Below are positions 17,303-24,346 of a stretch of DNA of 64,000 bases, in pieces. The translations under genes and the position numbers were made by a program. Source of the stretch: JBJXHN01 sp046233135 (GTDB taxonomy: Bacteria > Pseudomonadota > Alphaproteobacteria > Rhodospirillales > Rhodospirillaceae); the NCBI GenBank assembly GCA_046233135.1, contig JBJXHN010000006.1:310001-374000 (forward strand), read 5' to 3'. Each line of letters begins with the position of its first letter. The first letter of the stretch is position 1. The notes beneath the pieces were generated by a model that was not told the DNA's origin, ran no database searches, and saw only the letters and a program-made list of their open reading frames with translations.

Positions 17303-18869
17303 CCGTTGGTCGCGGGGAATCGGAGCCTTTACGGCGGTCGGTTTGGCCATGTTCGCCGTCGCCCCCGCCTTGGCTCAGCAGGCCGCTCCGACGGCCCGTG
17401 CCGGAGACCAGGCGAGTGGCGGCTGGCCAGAAACCCTATATAACCCTCAGCCGGCGGAAGGGGATGTGGTGCTGCCCATGCCCTGCGGCGGGGCGATGGT
17501 GTTCCGGCCGGTGTTCACGCCGTCGCGGGATAACTGGCTGTCGGATACCCGGGCGGTGATCGGCGATCAGGATCCCACCCGTCAGGTGCGCGAGAACACC
17601 CGGATCGCCAGCGTGGCGGGGGGGTTTTCCGATGCCTCCGACCCAGGCAGCCGGCACTATTACATCGGCAAGTACGAGGTTCTGCAGCATCAGGTGGCGG
17701 CGATGATGGGGCCGGACTGTCCGGCTCCGCTTGATGACATGGACCGCCTGCCGGTGGAGCGTGCCAGTTGGTTCGATGCCGTGACATTTTCCCGCGCCTA
17801 TTCCGCCTGGCTGATTGCCAATGCCGGCGACAGCCTGCCCAATGAGGATGGTCAGCCCGGGTATCTTCGTTTGCCGATGGAAGTGGAGTGGGAATATGCC
17901 GCGCGGGGCGGGGCCGAGGTCCCCCCAGCCGTGGCCCGCGCCCGGACGTTTCCCATGGATGCCGGTGGCCCGATGGCCTATGCCTGGGTGGCGGGAACCC
18001 AGTCCTGTTACGGCTACAGCCAGCCGGTAGGGCAGTTGAAACCCAATCCCCTGGGACTTTACGACATGCTGGGCAATGTCTCGGAGATAACCTTCGACCT
18101 GTTTTCTGCCCGGACACCGTCGACTGCCCATGGTCAGATGGGAGGCTTCCAGAGCAAAGGCGGATCCTGCGAGACCGACGCGGCCGAGTTGCGCACGGCG
18201 GCCCGGTCGGAATACCCCTTCTTCAACAGCGACGGGACGGAGAATCACCCGCCCTTCACAGGCTACCGCCTCGTCATCGCCGCCCCCACCCTGACCAGTC
18301 TGGCGCGGATGGAGGCGATGAAGCACGACTTCGCCACAGCCCATACCAACGCGCCTCCGGCGGAAGATCCAGTCGACCGCTTGCGCCAGATCGCCAAGGA
18401 AACCACGGACGCGCAGGTGCAGGACGAACTGGGCACCCTGGCCGGCGCCCTGGCAGCCGAGATGAACGAAGCGGCTGAAAAGGAAGCGCGGACGGCGCGG
18501 ATGGCTCTGGCCAACGGGGCGCTGCTGATGCGGGCCTATCGCTCCGACGACAGCGAGGCGACGCGGATGGCGTTGCTGTCCGGGCGGGATCCGGAGGCGG
18601 ACTTCCTGAAGAAGGCAGCCGACCTGTGGGCCGGGCGACGGAGCCTGTCGGCGGAGGCCTATGCCAGCCTGGTGGTGGAGACGGCCGAGAATTATCCCGC
18701 CGATTTGCTGGAAAGTCAGGAAGAGGCGGCGCTGCGCATGTTCTCTCAGGGTAATCTGGAGGCTCTGGCGAAGATGGCCGGGCGTTTCCGGGACCATTGC
18801 GAGCGGTTTCGCGCGGAAGGCGCCGACGCGCTGGAGGCGATCAAGGCGGATGCGTTGGTGGCGCTGTAG
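17295..18869 (+). CDS. Exported SUMF1/FGE-domain protein, TagR-like
   Basis: Starting at ATG 17295, inside the end of the permease gene, the product has 524 residues. A signal peptide (about 1-28, APALAQQ) precedes an FGE-sulfatase-type domain (about 60-335) with 'YYIGKYEVLQHQ', 'SWFDAVTFSRAYSAWL', 'LRLPMEVEWEYAARGG' and 'LYDMLGNVSEITFDL'. The C-terminal 190 residues are helical and unassigned. The usual 'RGGSW' end is 'KGGSCE' here, and I cannot place the two active-site cysteines of real formylglycine-generating enzymes, so it is probably a non-catalytic binding protein. TagR, the periplasmic partner of PpkA in type VI signalling, is such a protein, and the nearby PpkA-like VWA gene supports this reading. 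No sulfatase gene is nearby. Confidence 0.78.
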   Translation: MPDRWSRGIGAFTAVGLAMFAVAPALAQQAAPTARAGDQASGGWPETLYNPQPAEGDVVLPMPCGGAMVFRPVFTPSRDNWLSDTRAVIGDQDPTRQVRENTRIASVAGGFSDASDPGSRHYYIGKYEVLQHQVAAMMGPDCPAPLDDMDRLPVERASWFDAVTFSRAYSAWLIANAGDSLPNEDGQPGYLRLPMEVEWEYAARGGAEVPPAVARARTFPMDAGGPMAYAWVAGTQSCYGYSQPVGQLKPNPLGLYDMLGNVSEITFDLFSARTPSTAHGQMGGFQSKGGSCETDAAELRTAARSEYPFFNSDGTENHPPFTGYRLVIAAPTLTSLARMEAMKHDFATAHTNAPPAEDPVDRLRQIAKETTDAQVQDELGTLAGALAAEMNEAAEKEARTARMALANGALLMRAYRSDDSEATRMALLSGRDPEADFLKKAADLWAGRRSLSAEAYASLVVETAENYPADLLESQEEAALRMFSQGNLEALAKMAGRFRDHCERFRAEGADALEAIKADALVAL

Positions 18870-18900
18870 GGGAATGTCGGCAAAACGCCTGGAGACCATC

Positions 18901-18930
18901 GGGAACGATCCCGGGCGGCAGCCCGTTCCC
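18901..18930 (+). terminator. Weak inverted repeat after the TagR-like gene
   Basis: GGGAACG (18901-18907) and CGTTCCC (18924-18930) can pair across a 16-base loop, 32 bases after the stop codon. There is no T-run. It marks a plausible end of the srf/tag-like operon, because the next gene is unrelated, but the evidence is thin. Confidence 0.25.
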
Positions 18931-18988
18931 TGTGGCGTATCCCGATCCGTCGGGCGGCATACTCTTTCAAACTGGCTGGTGAGGTCAC

Positions 18989-20158
18989 ATGGAACACGTG
19001 CTCCATATGGCCGGAGAAGCCCTGTACATGACCGCTGCCATGGGATGGCAGATGTTGTGGGGGCTCGTTTTGGGGTTTCTCCTGTCGGGCATTGTCGATG
19101 TCCTGGTGTCGAAGTCGGATCTTCAACGGCTTCTTCCCGATGATTCTTCGCGCTCCATTGCCCGGGCCACGGTGATTGGCGCGGCGTCATCTTCCTGCTC
19201 CTATGCGGCTGTGGCCATTGCCCGGTCGATTTTTCGCAAGGGCGGGAACTTTACCGCCGCGATGGCTTTCGAATTCGCGTCAACCAATCTGGTTATTGAA
19301 CTGGGCATTCTGCTGGTTGTTCTCATGGGCTGGAGCTTCGGGGCGGCCGAATTTGTCGGCGGGCCGTTGCTGATTGCGATCCTGGTGGTGCTGTTCAAGC
19401 TGTTCCTGCGCCCGAGGCATGTGGATACTGCGTTGAAACAGGCCGAAAAAGGCCTCCGGGGTTCGATGGAAGGCCACGCAGCCATGGCTACGGAGGCGCG
19501 CCAGGGAAGCTGGAAGGACCGTCTGACCTCGGCCAAGGGATGGACGGCGATCTCCCACTATTTCGTGATGAACTGGTCGATGCTGTGGAAGGACATCGGG
19601 CTGGGATTGCTGGTGTCCGGCACCCTGGGGGCGCTGGTCCCTGAACATGTCTGGCAGACGTTGTTCTTCACCGATGACCCCACCCTGGCCAAGATCTGGG
19701 GGCCGGTCATCGGGCCGCTGATCGCCATCGCCTCGTTCTCCTGCTCCATCGGCAATGTGGCTCTGGCGGCTGTGTTGTGGAACGGCGGGATCAGTTTCGG
19801 CGGGGTGGTCGCCTTCATCTTCGGCGATCTCATCATCCTTCCAATCCTGAACATCTACCGGAAATACTACGGGATGCGGATGAGCCTGTTCCTGCTGGCC
19901 AGCTTCTACGGTGCCATGGTGCTGGCGGCCTTCGGGGTCGAAATCCTGTTCGGCGCAGCGGGATGGGTGCCGACCGAGCGGAACTTGAATATTGTCCACG
20001 ATGCTTTCGGCCTGGATTACACCGCTGCCCTGAATACGGCGGCGCTTATCCTGGCAGGGTGGCTGTTCTGGCGCTACCGCAAGACCGGCGGACCGAAGAT
20101 GATGAAGGCCATGGCCAGCGGCGGGAAAGGGCATGAGCATGCGGGCCACCAGCACTAG
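18989..20158 (+). CDS. DUF318/ArsP-type permease
   Basis: The 389-residue membrane protein has about eight to ten hydrophobic helices in two halves joined by a soluble loop (about 145-185). Each half carries a related cysteine motif in a helix start: 'GAASSSCSYAAVA' (about 66-78) and 'ASFSCSIGNVALA' (about 248-260), the internal symmetry of the ArsP_1/DUF318 permease family. Some members export trivalent organoarsenicals, but most are uncharacterised and no ars gene is beside this one. The C-terminus is His-rich (GHEHAGHQH), which hints at metal contact. It is preceded by a 119-base gap, so it is probably its own transcription unit. Its stop codon lies inside the left arm of a palindromic repeat. 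Confidence 0.75.
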   Translation: MEHVLHMAGEALYMTAAMGWQMLWGLVLGFLLSGIVDVLVSKSDLQRLLPDDSSRSIARATVIGAASSSCSYAAVAIARSIFRKGGNFTAAMAFEFASTNLVIELGILLVVLMGWSFGAAEFVGGPLLIAILVVLFKLFLRPRHVDTALKQAEKGLRGSMEGHAAMATEARQGSWKDRLTSAKGWTAISHYFVMNWSMLWKDIGLGLLVSGTLGALVPEHVWQTLFFTDDPTLAKIWGPVIGPLIAIASFSCSIGNVALAAVLWNGGISFGGVVAFIFGDLIILPILNIYRKYYGMRMSLFLLASFYGAMVLAAFGVEILFGAAGWVPTERNLNIVHDAFGLDYTAALNTAALILAGWLFWRYRKTGGPKMMKAMASGGKGHEHAGHQH

Positions 20159-20319
20159 ATCAAACCGCCTTAAATCGGCATCGATTTACGGCAGGCACTT
20201 TGATCTAGAATCATATAGTTACAGCATCGAGTCACGCCGAAGGCGTGCGTTCCGCCGGGAGTCGAAGACGCGTTTGCGCACCGGAAAACCGGTGCCCACT
20301 TTTCCGCTCGATGCTGTAA
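20155..20319 (+). repeat. Dispersed palindromic repeat element (copy B), nested hairpins
   Basis: The element is built from perfect inverted repeats: CTAGATCAAA (20155-20164) with TTTGATCTAG (20199-20208), and TTACAGCATCGAG (20219-20231) with CTCGATGCTGTAA (20307-20319). Inside the second pair lie a small hairpin CACGCC-GAA-GGCGTG (20233-20247) and ACCGGAAAACCGGT (20280-20293). The permease stop codon (20156-20158) is in the first arm, so the element may also end that transcript. Bases 20285-20303 are, in reverse complement, nearly the core of the element at 15946. Confidence 0.75.
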
Positions 20320-20331
20320 ACGCGCCGAACC

Positions 20332-20964
20332 CTATGACTGTCTGTCCGTGATGAGGCTGGCAATCCGATCCTCCACATAGGCCTCCATCAGATCGCGGGC
20401 CGAGGCGTCGAACATGCGGATGCGGCCGGTGTGGAGCAGCAGCAGAAGCCCCGATGCATGGGCGAAGCAGTCGACCATCAGCAGGTTGGCAGCCCCCCGC
20501 GGTGCCCCCAGATCGACGGCGGCGTCCGCAATGGGGCGCAGGGCGGCTGCCAGTGCGGCGTTAAGCTGCTCGTCGCGCTCCCGTCCCAGGCCCGCCGGTT
20601 TCATACCGCCCCTGAACAGGTAGAACCCCAGGTCCAGATCGCGCGGGTTGGCCGCGTAGAAGCCGAAGAACGCCATTGCCGCAGCCTTCAGCCGCCGGTT
20701 CGCTGTTGCCGCCTGCCGGACCGCGTCCCCCACTGCCGCGCCGAGCGATTGAAGCGAGGCATGCAGCACGTCCGCATACATCGCCTCTTTCGAGTCGAAG
20801 TGAAAGTACAGGGCGGCAGGCGTGTAGCCCGCAGCCTTCGCAATCGCACGTATGCTGGCGCCGTCCAAGCCCTGTTCCGCGAAAACCTGACGTGCCGCGT
20901 CGAGAATGAGCGCCCGCTTGTGCTCGCTGACCGCTTCCCGCCGGCTTTGCCGTTTCTCGACCAT
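20332..20964 (-). CDS. TetR family transcriptional regulator
   Basis: The 210-residue protein has the TetR DNA-binding region near its N-terminus: 'LILDAARQVFAEQGLDGASI' followed by 'AIAKAAGYTPAALYFHFDSK' (about 18-62). The C-terminal half is helical and hydrophobic (ligand and dimer domain), with no family I can name. The ATG at 20964 is preferred because the GGAGG is too close to the preceding GTG. It is divergent from the HpaB-family gene and shares an 88-base promoter region with an obvious palindromic operator, so it most likely represses that gene and itself. The inducer is unknown but may be the substrate of the flavoprotein. Confidence 0.85.
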   Translation of the reverse strand: MVEKRQSRREAVSEHKRALILDAARQVFAEQGLDGASIRAIAKAAGYTPAALYFHFDSKEAMYADVLHASLQSLGAAVGDAVRQAATANRRLKAAAMAFFGFYAANPRDLDLGFYLFRGGMKPAGLGRERDEQLNAALAAALRPIADAAVDLGAPRGAANLLMVDCFAHASGLLLLLHTGRIRMFDASARDLMEAYVEDRIASLITDRQS

Positions 20965-20983
20965 CACCCCTCCGACCCCTGGC

Positions 20984-21045
20984 TTGACACCAATCTAACG
21001 CTGTTCAAAAATCTAACGCTGTTAGAAAAAATGAACAGAGGGGAA
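20984..21045 (+). promoter_or_regulatory. Divergent promoter with TetR operator
   Basis: ATCTAACGCTGTT occurs twice as a direct repeat, at 20993-21005 and 21011-21023. The second copy is part of a perfect palindrome, TCTAAC-GCT-GTTAGA (21012-21026), the size expected for a TetR site. A -35-like TTGACA lies at 20984-20989; the -10 region is not clear. AGAGGGGAA (21037-21045) is the ribosome site for the flavoprotein gene. Binding here would block transcription rightward and probably also leftward. Confidence 0.65.
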
Positions 21046-21052
21046 TTTCGCC

Positions 21053-22573
21053 ATGCTGATGTCTGGGGCCGAGTACCGGGAATCCCTGCGCGCCTACAAA
21101 CCGCGTGTGTTCATCAACGGCCAGCCGGTGGCCAGTGTCGCCGATGAACCGCTGCTGGCTCCGGGCATCGCCGGGGTCGGGGTGACCTACGACTTCGCGC
21201 GGAATGACGCCTATCGCATGCTGATGACCGCGCGGCAGGGCACTTCCGGGAAGACAGTGAACCGCATGCTGCATATCGACGAGACGTCCCAGGACCTGCT
21301 GACCAAGCTCGAAGCGGTGCGTCTGGTGTGCAGGGTGTCCGGCTGTGCCCAGCGCTATCTGGCCCATGATGCGCTGAACGCCTTCTATCAGGCGACGAAG
21401 AGGGCCGACGACAATCATGGCACGGAGTATGGCCAGCGCTTCCTGGCCTATCTGCACGAGGTGCAGGGCCGGGATCTGGCATTGGGGATCGCCATGACCG
21501 ACGCCAAGGGCGACCGGTCCCTGCGGCCGGGCAAGCAGCCCAACCCGGATGCCTATGTGCACATCAAGGAGCGGCGGACGGACGGGATCGTCATCCGGGG
21601 CACCAAGGCCATCGTCACCGGCGCGCCCTATATGCACGAGTTGCTGGTCATGCCTTGCCGGACCCACGTACCGGAGGACCGGGAGTTCGCCGTGGCCTGC
21701 GCAGTGCCCTGCGATGCCCCCGGGGTGACCATGATCGCCCGTCCCGCCGGACGGCCCGGCGAGGCGGCGGCGGCGTTCTCCGGCAAATACGGTCAGTCGG
21801 TCGCGGTGGTGATGTTCGACGACGTCTTCGTGCCCCATGACCGGGTCTTCCTGGCAGGCGAGACGGAGGAATGCGGGTTCCTGACGACCTCCTACGCCAC
21901 GCACCACCGCCATTCCTGTATCGGCGCACGGGCGGGGTTCGGGGATCTGCTGATCGGGGCCGGAGCACTGATGGTCGAGGCCAACGGCCTGGATGCGGAC
22001 CGGCATGGCCATATCCGCGATGCGATGGTTGAACTGATCACCATCACCGAAAGCTTCTATGCCTGCGGTGTCGCCTCGTCCGTCTATTGCACCAAGGATC
22101 CGGTGGGCTCGGTGATGCCTGACGCTGTCTTTTCCAACATCGGCAAGCTGCTGCTGGCCACCAAGATCTACGACATGCACCGTGTCGCCCACTATGTCTC
22201 CGGTGGGCTGATCGCGGCGCTGCCCGGCCCGGACGAAGACCATAACCCGGACACGGCAGTGTCGATTGCCGAGGTGATGGGGGGCCGGCCGAACATCCCC
22301 GCCCGGCAGCGGGCAGAGGTGGCCCGCTTCATCGAAGACCTGACGGTGTCCCACGAAGCGGGGTGGTATTCGGTGATCTCGCTGCACGGCGGCGGTTCGC
22401 CGGAAGCCATGAAGCGGGAGATCTGGCGGAACTATCCGGTCATGGAGAAGGTGGACCTGGTGGAAAGCCTGCTCGACCGGGGTGTCCTGGATCGGGGGCA
22501 GCGGCCTTCAAAACAGCCGGGACGCTGCTGCGCCACCGGCTGCGAGGTGCCTGAACCGCTTATGACGGTATAA
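21053..22573 (+). CDS. HpaB / 4-hydroxybutyryl-CoA dehydratase family flavoprotein
   Basis: The 506-residue protein aligns end to end, as I recall the sequence, with clostridial 4-hydroxybutyryl-CoA dehydratase (AbfD): MLMSGAEYRESLR at the start, 'SGKTVNRM', 'AMTDAKGDRSL' and 'HGGGSPEAMKREI'. The family also includes FADH2-dependent 4-hydroxyphenylacetate 3-monooxygenases. The AbfD [4Fe-4S] ligands (Cys99, Cys103, His292, Cys299) correspond here to Cys98, Tyr102, His285 and Ala292, so two of four are missing and a cluster of that kind is unlikely. A cluster-free monooxygenase or an acyl-CoA dehydrogenase-like enzyme is therefore the better call. It has a strong ribosome site and a TetR operator. 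A reductase partner, normal for a two-component monooxygenase, is not adjacent. Confidence 0.75.
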   Translation: MLMSGAEYRESLRAYKPRVFINGQPVASVADEPLLAPGIAGVGVTYDFARNDAYRMLMTARQGTSGKTVNRMLHIDETSQDLLTKLEAVRLVCRVSGCAQRYLAHDALNAFYQATKRADDNHGTEYGQRFLAYLHEVQGRDLALGIAMTDAKGDRSLRPGKQPNPDAYVHIKERRTDGIVIRGTKAIVTGAPYMHELLVMPCRTHVPEDREFAVACAVPCDAPGVTMIARPAGRPGEAAAAFSGKYGQSVAVVMFDDVFVPHDRVFLAGETEECGFLTTSYATHHRHSCIGARAGFGDLLIGAGALMVEANGLDADRHGHIRDAMVELITITESFYACGVASSVYCTKDPVGSVMPDAVFSNIGKLLLATKIYDMHRVAHYVSGGLIAALPGPDEDHNPDTAVSIAEVMGGRPNIPARQRAEVARFIEDLTVSHEAGWYSVISLHGGGSPEAMKREIWRNYPVMEKVDLVESLLDRGVLDRGQRPSKQPGRCCATGCEVPEPLMTV

Positions 22574-22616
22574 AAAACCGGACTGGTCGGAAGAGCCGTC
22601 CGCCGAGGGGGCTCTT
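22572..22616 (-). terminator. Probable terminator of the biosynthetic operon
   Basis: Read on the minus strand, AGAGCC and GGCTCT form a stem just after the last small gene, followed by a weak CCGACCAGTCCGG fold and then TTTTTT. The T-run overlaps the stop codon of the convergent flavoprotein gene. The second stem is imperfect, so this is a likely but not clean Rho-independent terminator. Confidence 0.45.
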
Positions 22617-22902
22617 ACGATATCGAAACCTTCTCCCGCCCCACGGGCTTGTCGTCCGTGCCCTGGGCGAGTTCGCTTTCCACCTTTTCCAGCTCGCCGT
22701 TCACCAGCGCCATCAGGCCTTCCAGGATTTCCCGCTCGGCGCGCAGCATGTGGCGGCGCATGATCAGCGAGTTTTCCTGGTGGGCCAGCATGACATCCTT
22801 CAGGCCGGCGAGGCCGATGCCCTGGCCATTCCCCTGGAACAGGCTGCCGAGAAGGCCGGCGAGATCGAGGCCGGGGCCTCCGGAACCATTGGCGTTCTGC
22901 AC
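22615..22902 (-). CDS. Small helical protein, unknown function (operon end)
   Basis: The family is not recognised. The 95-residue product starts at GTG with AAGGA 8 bases upstream, 22 bases after the previous gene. A Gly/Leu-rich N-terminal part (LDLAGLLGSLFQGNGQG, about 12-28) is followed by a long amphipathic helix (about 33-80) rich in Glu, Leu and Met that could form a coiled coil. There is no signal peptide and no true membrane helix. It is the last gene of the NRPS/PKS operon and is closely preceded by a second small helical protein and an ArsA-like ATPase. Small partners of an ArsA/Get3-like ATPase, or phasin-like surface proteins for a hydrophobic product, are possible; neither is shown. 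Confidence 0.65.
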   Translation of the reverse strand: MQNANGSGGPGLDLAGLLGSLFQGNGQGIGLAGLKDVMLAHQENSLIMRRHMLRAEREILEGLMALVNGELEKVESELAQGTDDKPVGREKVSIS

Positions 22903-22924
22903 GGGAGGAGTCCTTCTGTTCGGA

Positions 22925-23146
22925 TCAGGAACCGGATTTGGCGGGGTCCGGGGACTGGTTCGCGCGGGTTTCCACCCGTTCTATTTCGCGGGTCAGCACT
23001 TCGCGCACGCCGTCGATCATCTCAAGGCGCGCCTTCAGGAAATGCTTGTAGAGCACCCCCATTGCCGACTGGTTGCGGGTCGCGGCTTCGGTCATGGCGC
23101 TCTGGGCGGCCTGCACGCGCTCCTGCGCGGTCTTGGCAACAGACAT
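22925..23146 (-). CDS. Small helical protein, unknown function
   Basis: The family is not recognised. The 73-residue product begins 3 bases after the stop of the ArsA-like gene, with a GAGGGG just ahead, so the two are translationally linked. Almost the whole chain (about 3-62) should be one or two amphipathic helices (AQERVQAAQSAMTEAATRNQ, then LEMIDGVREVLTREIERVET). The Ala/Gln-rich first helix recalls phasins and other lipid-coat or adaptor proteins. It shares general character, but not clear sequence, with the 95-residue protein encoded next. No signal or membrane segment is present. Confidence 0.65.
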   Translation of the reverse strand: MSVAKTAQERVQAAQSAMTEAATRNQSAMGVLYKHFLKARLEMIDGVREVLTREIERVETRANQSPDPAKSGS

Positions 23147-23149
23147 GGT

Positions 23150-24346
23150 CTACCCCTCTTTCCTGAATGCGACGATGAGTTGACTGTCCTCGATACGGGC
23201 ACCGGCCGTGGGCAGGGAAACGACGGCCCGCGGAAGCACGATCATACGCTTGAAGGATCCGATGCGCACGACGAAATCTTCTCCGTTGCGGGCAATATCG
23301 ATCATGTCCTTGCTGGCGAACGGCAGATCCAGGCGCAATGCATAATCCCTGTCACCTTTCTTTTCGAAAGTATAGGGCCTGTTGGTCACAAAAATATCCG
23401 CGGGGTCCCGGTCGGGATGCAAGGTGGCGGCGATTTCCTCCAGGGCCGGCAGGCCGACCACTTCCTTGTTCATCATCGGCAGGGTGGTGATGGGAACGGG
23501 ATCGAACCAGGCCGACATTTCCTCGGTATTCTGTCGCTGGCTTCTCGCCCATTCCCCGAAGTAGTCGTTGTCCAGCGGCAGCAGGCGATTGACCACCAGC
23601 TGGTCGATGGACATGCCATACAGGCAGAAATACATGAATGCCCGCTGGGTTTCGCGGATCACCATGCGGTCGGGCGCGGTGACCAGCCGCACGGTGGTGA
23701 TCGCCGGATCGTGGATCAGGGCGTCCACCCCGTGCAGCCTGTCGAACAGCTTCTTCAGGGCGCCGAAATAGCTGTCGTCGGGCAGGCGGATGGACTCTGC
23801 CGCCCCCAGCTTGTTGAGGATCGGCCGCACCAGCTTGGACAGGCGCTGATCCAGCCGCAGGCGCTTGCGCACATACCAGTCGATGGACGAGGTGATGCTG
23901 ACGAAGCGCAGGGAATCACTGGTCGGCGGGCTGTCCACCACGATCACGTCATAGGTGTTCTGATTGAAGTAGTCGTTGATATAAAGCAGGGCGATGACGT
24001 CTTCCATTCCCGGGGTGATCGCCGCTTCTTCGGCCACCACGTCGTCGACACCCGCACCCATCAGCAGCATTGCCATGTAGCGGTAGACGTCGCCCCAATG
24101 ACGCTCCAGTTCCTCCTGGACGTCGATTTCCTGGATATCCAGGTTGTCCGCCACGGAGACCGGTTGTCCTTTGGCCGCTGAAAACAGCTCTTCGGCAACG
24201 TTGAAGGAATCCGACAGGCTGTGGGCCAGGTCGAAGGATAGCACGATGGTCCGGTGACCCCGGCAGGCCAGGGCCAGGCCCGTCGCTGCGGCGACGGTCG
24301 TCTTCCCGACGCCGCCTTTGCCGGACATGATGATTACGCGGGGCAT
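23150..24346 (-). CDS. ArsA/Get3-like ATPase with C-terminal HSP20-like domain
   Basis: The 398-residue protein has the deviant Walker A 'SGKGGVGKTT' (about 8-17) and the switch 'VVDSPPTSDSLRF', equivalent to 'DTAPTGHTLR' in ArsA/Get3. The C-terminal 75 residues ('YALRLDLPF', 'FVVRIGSFKRMIVLP', 'LIVAFRKEG') look like the HSP20-like domain found at the end of many bacterial ArsA homologues. It is a single-ATPase form, not the duplicated arsenite-pump ArsA, and arsB is absent. The ATG lies inside the last 13 bases of the PKS gene and has AAGGAGA 4 bases upstream, so it is firmly in the biosynthetic operon. Get3-type ATPases shuttle hydrophobic clients, so handling of a hydrophobic protein or product is conceivable. 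Confidence 0.8.
   Translation of the reverse strand: MPRVIIMSGKGGVGKTTVAAATGLALACRGHRTIVLSFDLAHSLSDSFNVAEELFSAAKGQPVSVADNLDIQEIDVQEELERHWGDVYRYMAMLLMGAGVDDVVAEEAAITPGMEDVIALLYINDYFNQNTYDVIVVDSPPTSDSLRFVSITSSIDWYVRKRLRLDQRLSKLVRPILNKLGAAESIRLPDDSYFGALKKLFDRLHGVDALIHDPAITTVRLVTAPDRMVIRETQRAFMYFCLYGMSIDQLVVNRLLPLDNDYFGEWARSQRQNTEEMSAWFDPVPITTLPMMNKEVVGLPALEEIAATLHPDRDPADIFVTNRPYTFEKKGDRDYALRLDLPFASKDMIDIARNGEDFVVRIGSFKRMIVLPRAVVSLPTAGARIEDSQLIVAFRKEG

Noticed and set aside
17295..18869. A true formylglycine-generating enzyme for sulfatase activation
   Set aside because: The active-site cysteine pair could not be placed, no sulfatase is nearby, and the context matches TagR-like sensing proteins.
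1..18869. A complete type VI secretion system
   Set aside because: No VipA/B, Hcp, VgrG, ClpV or TssJLM-like gene is present; only the sensing-module likeness remains.
21053..22573. 4-hydroxybutyryl-CoA dehydratase as the firm annotation
   Set aside because: Overall likeness is strong, but two of the four iron-sulfur ligands are replaced.
23150..24346. Arsenite efflux ATPase, together with the ArsP-like permease at 18989
   Set aside because: The ATPase is a single-domain form with an HSP20-like end, in a different operon and strand from the permease; no arsB, arsC or arsR is present.
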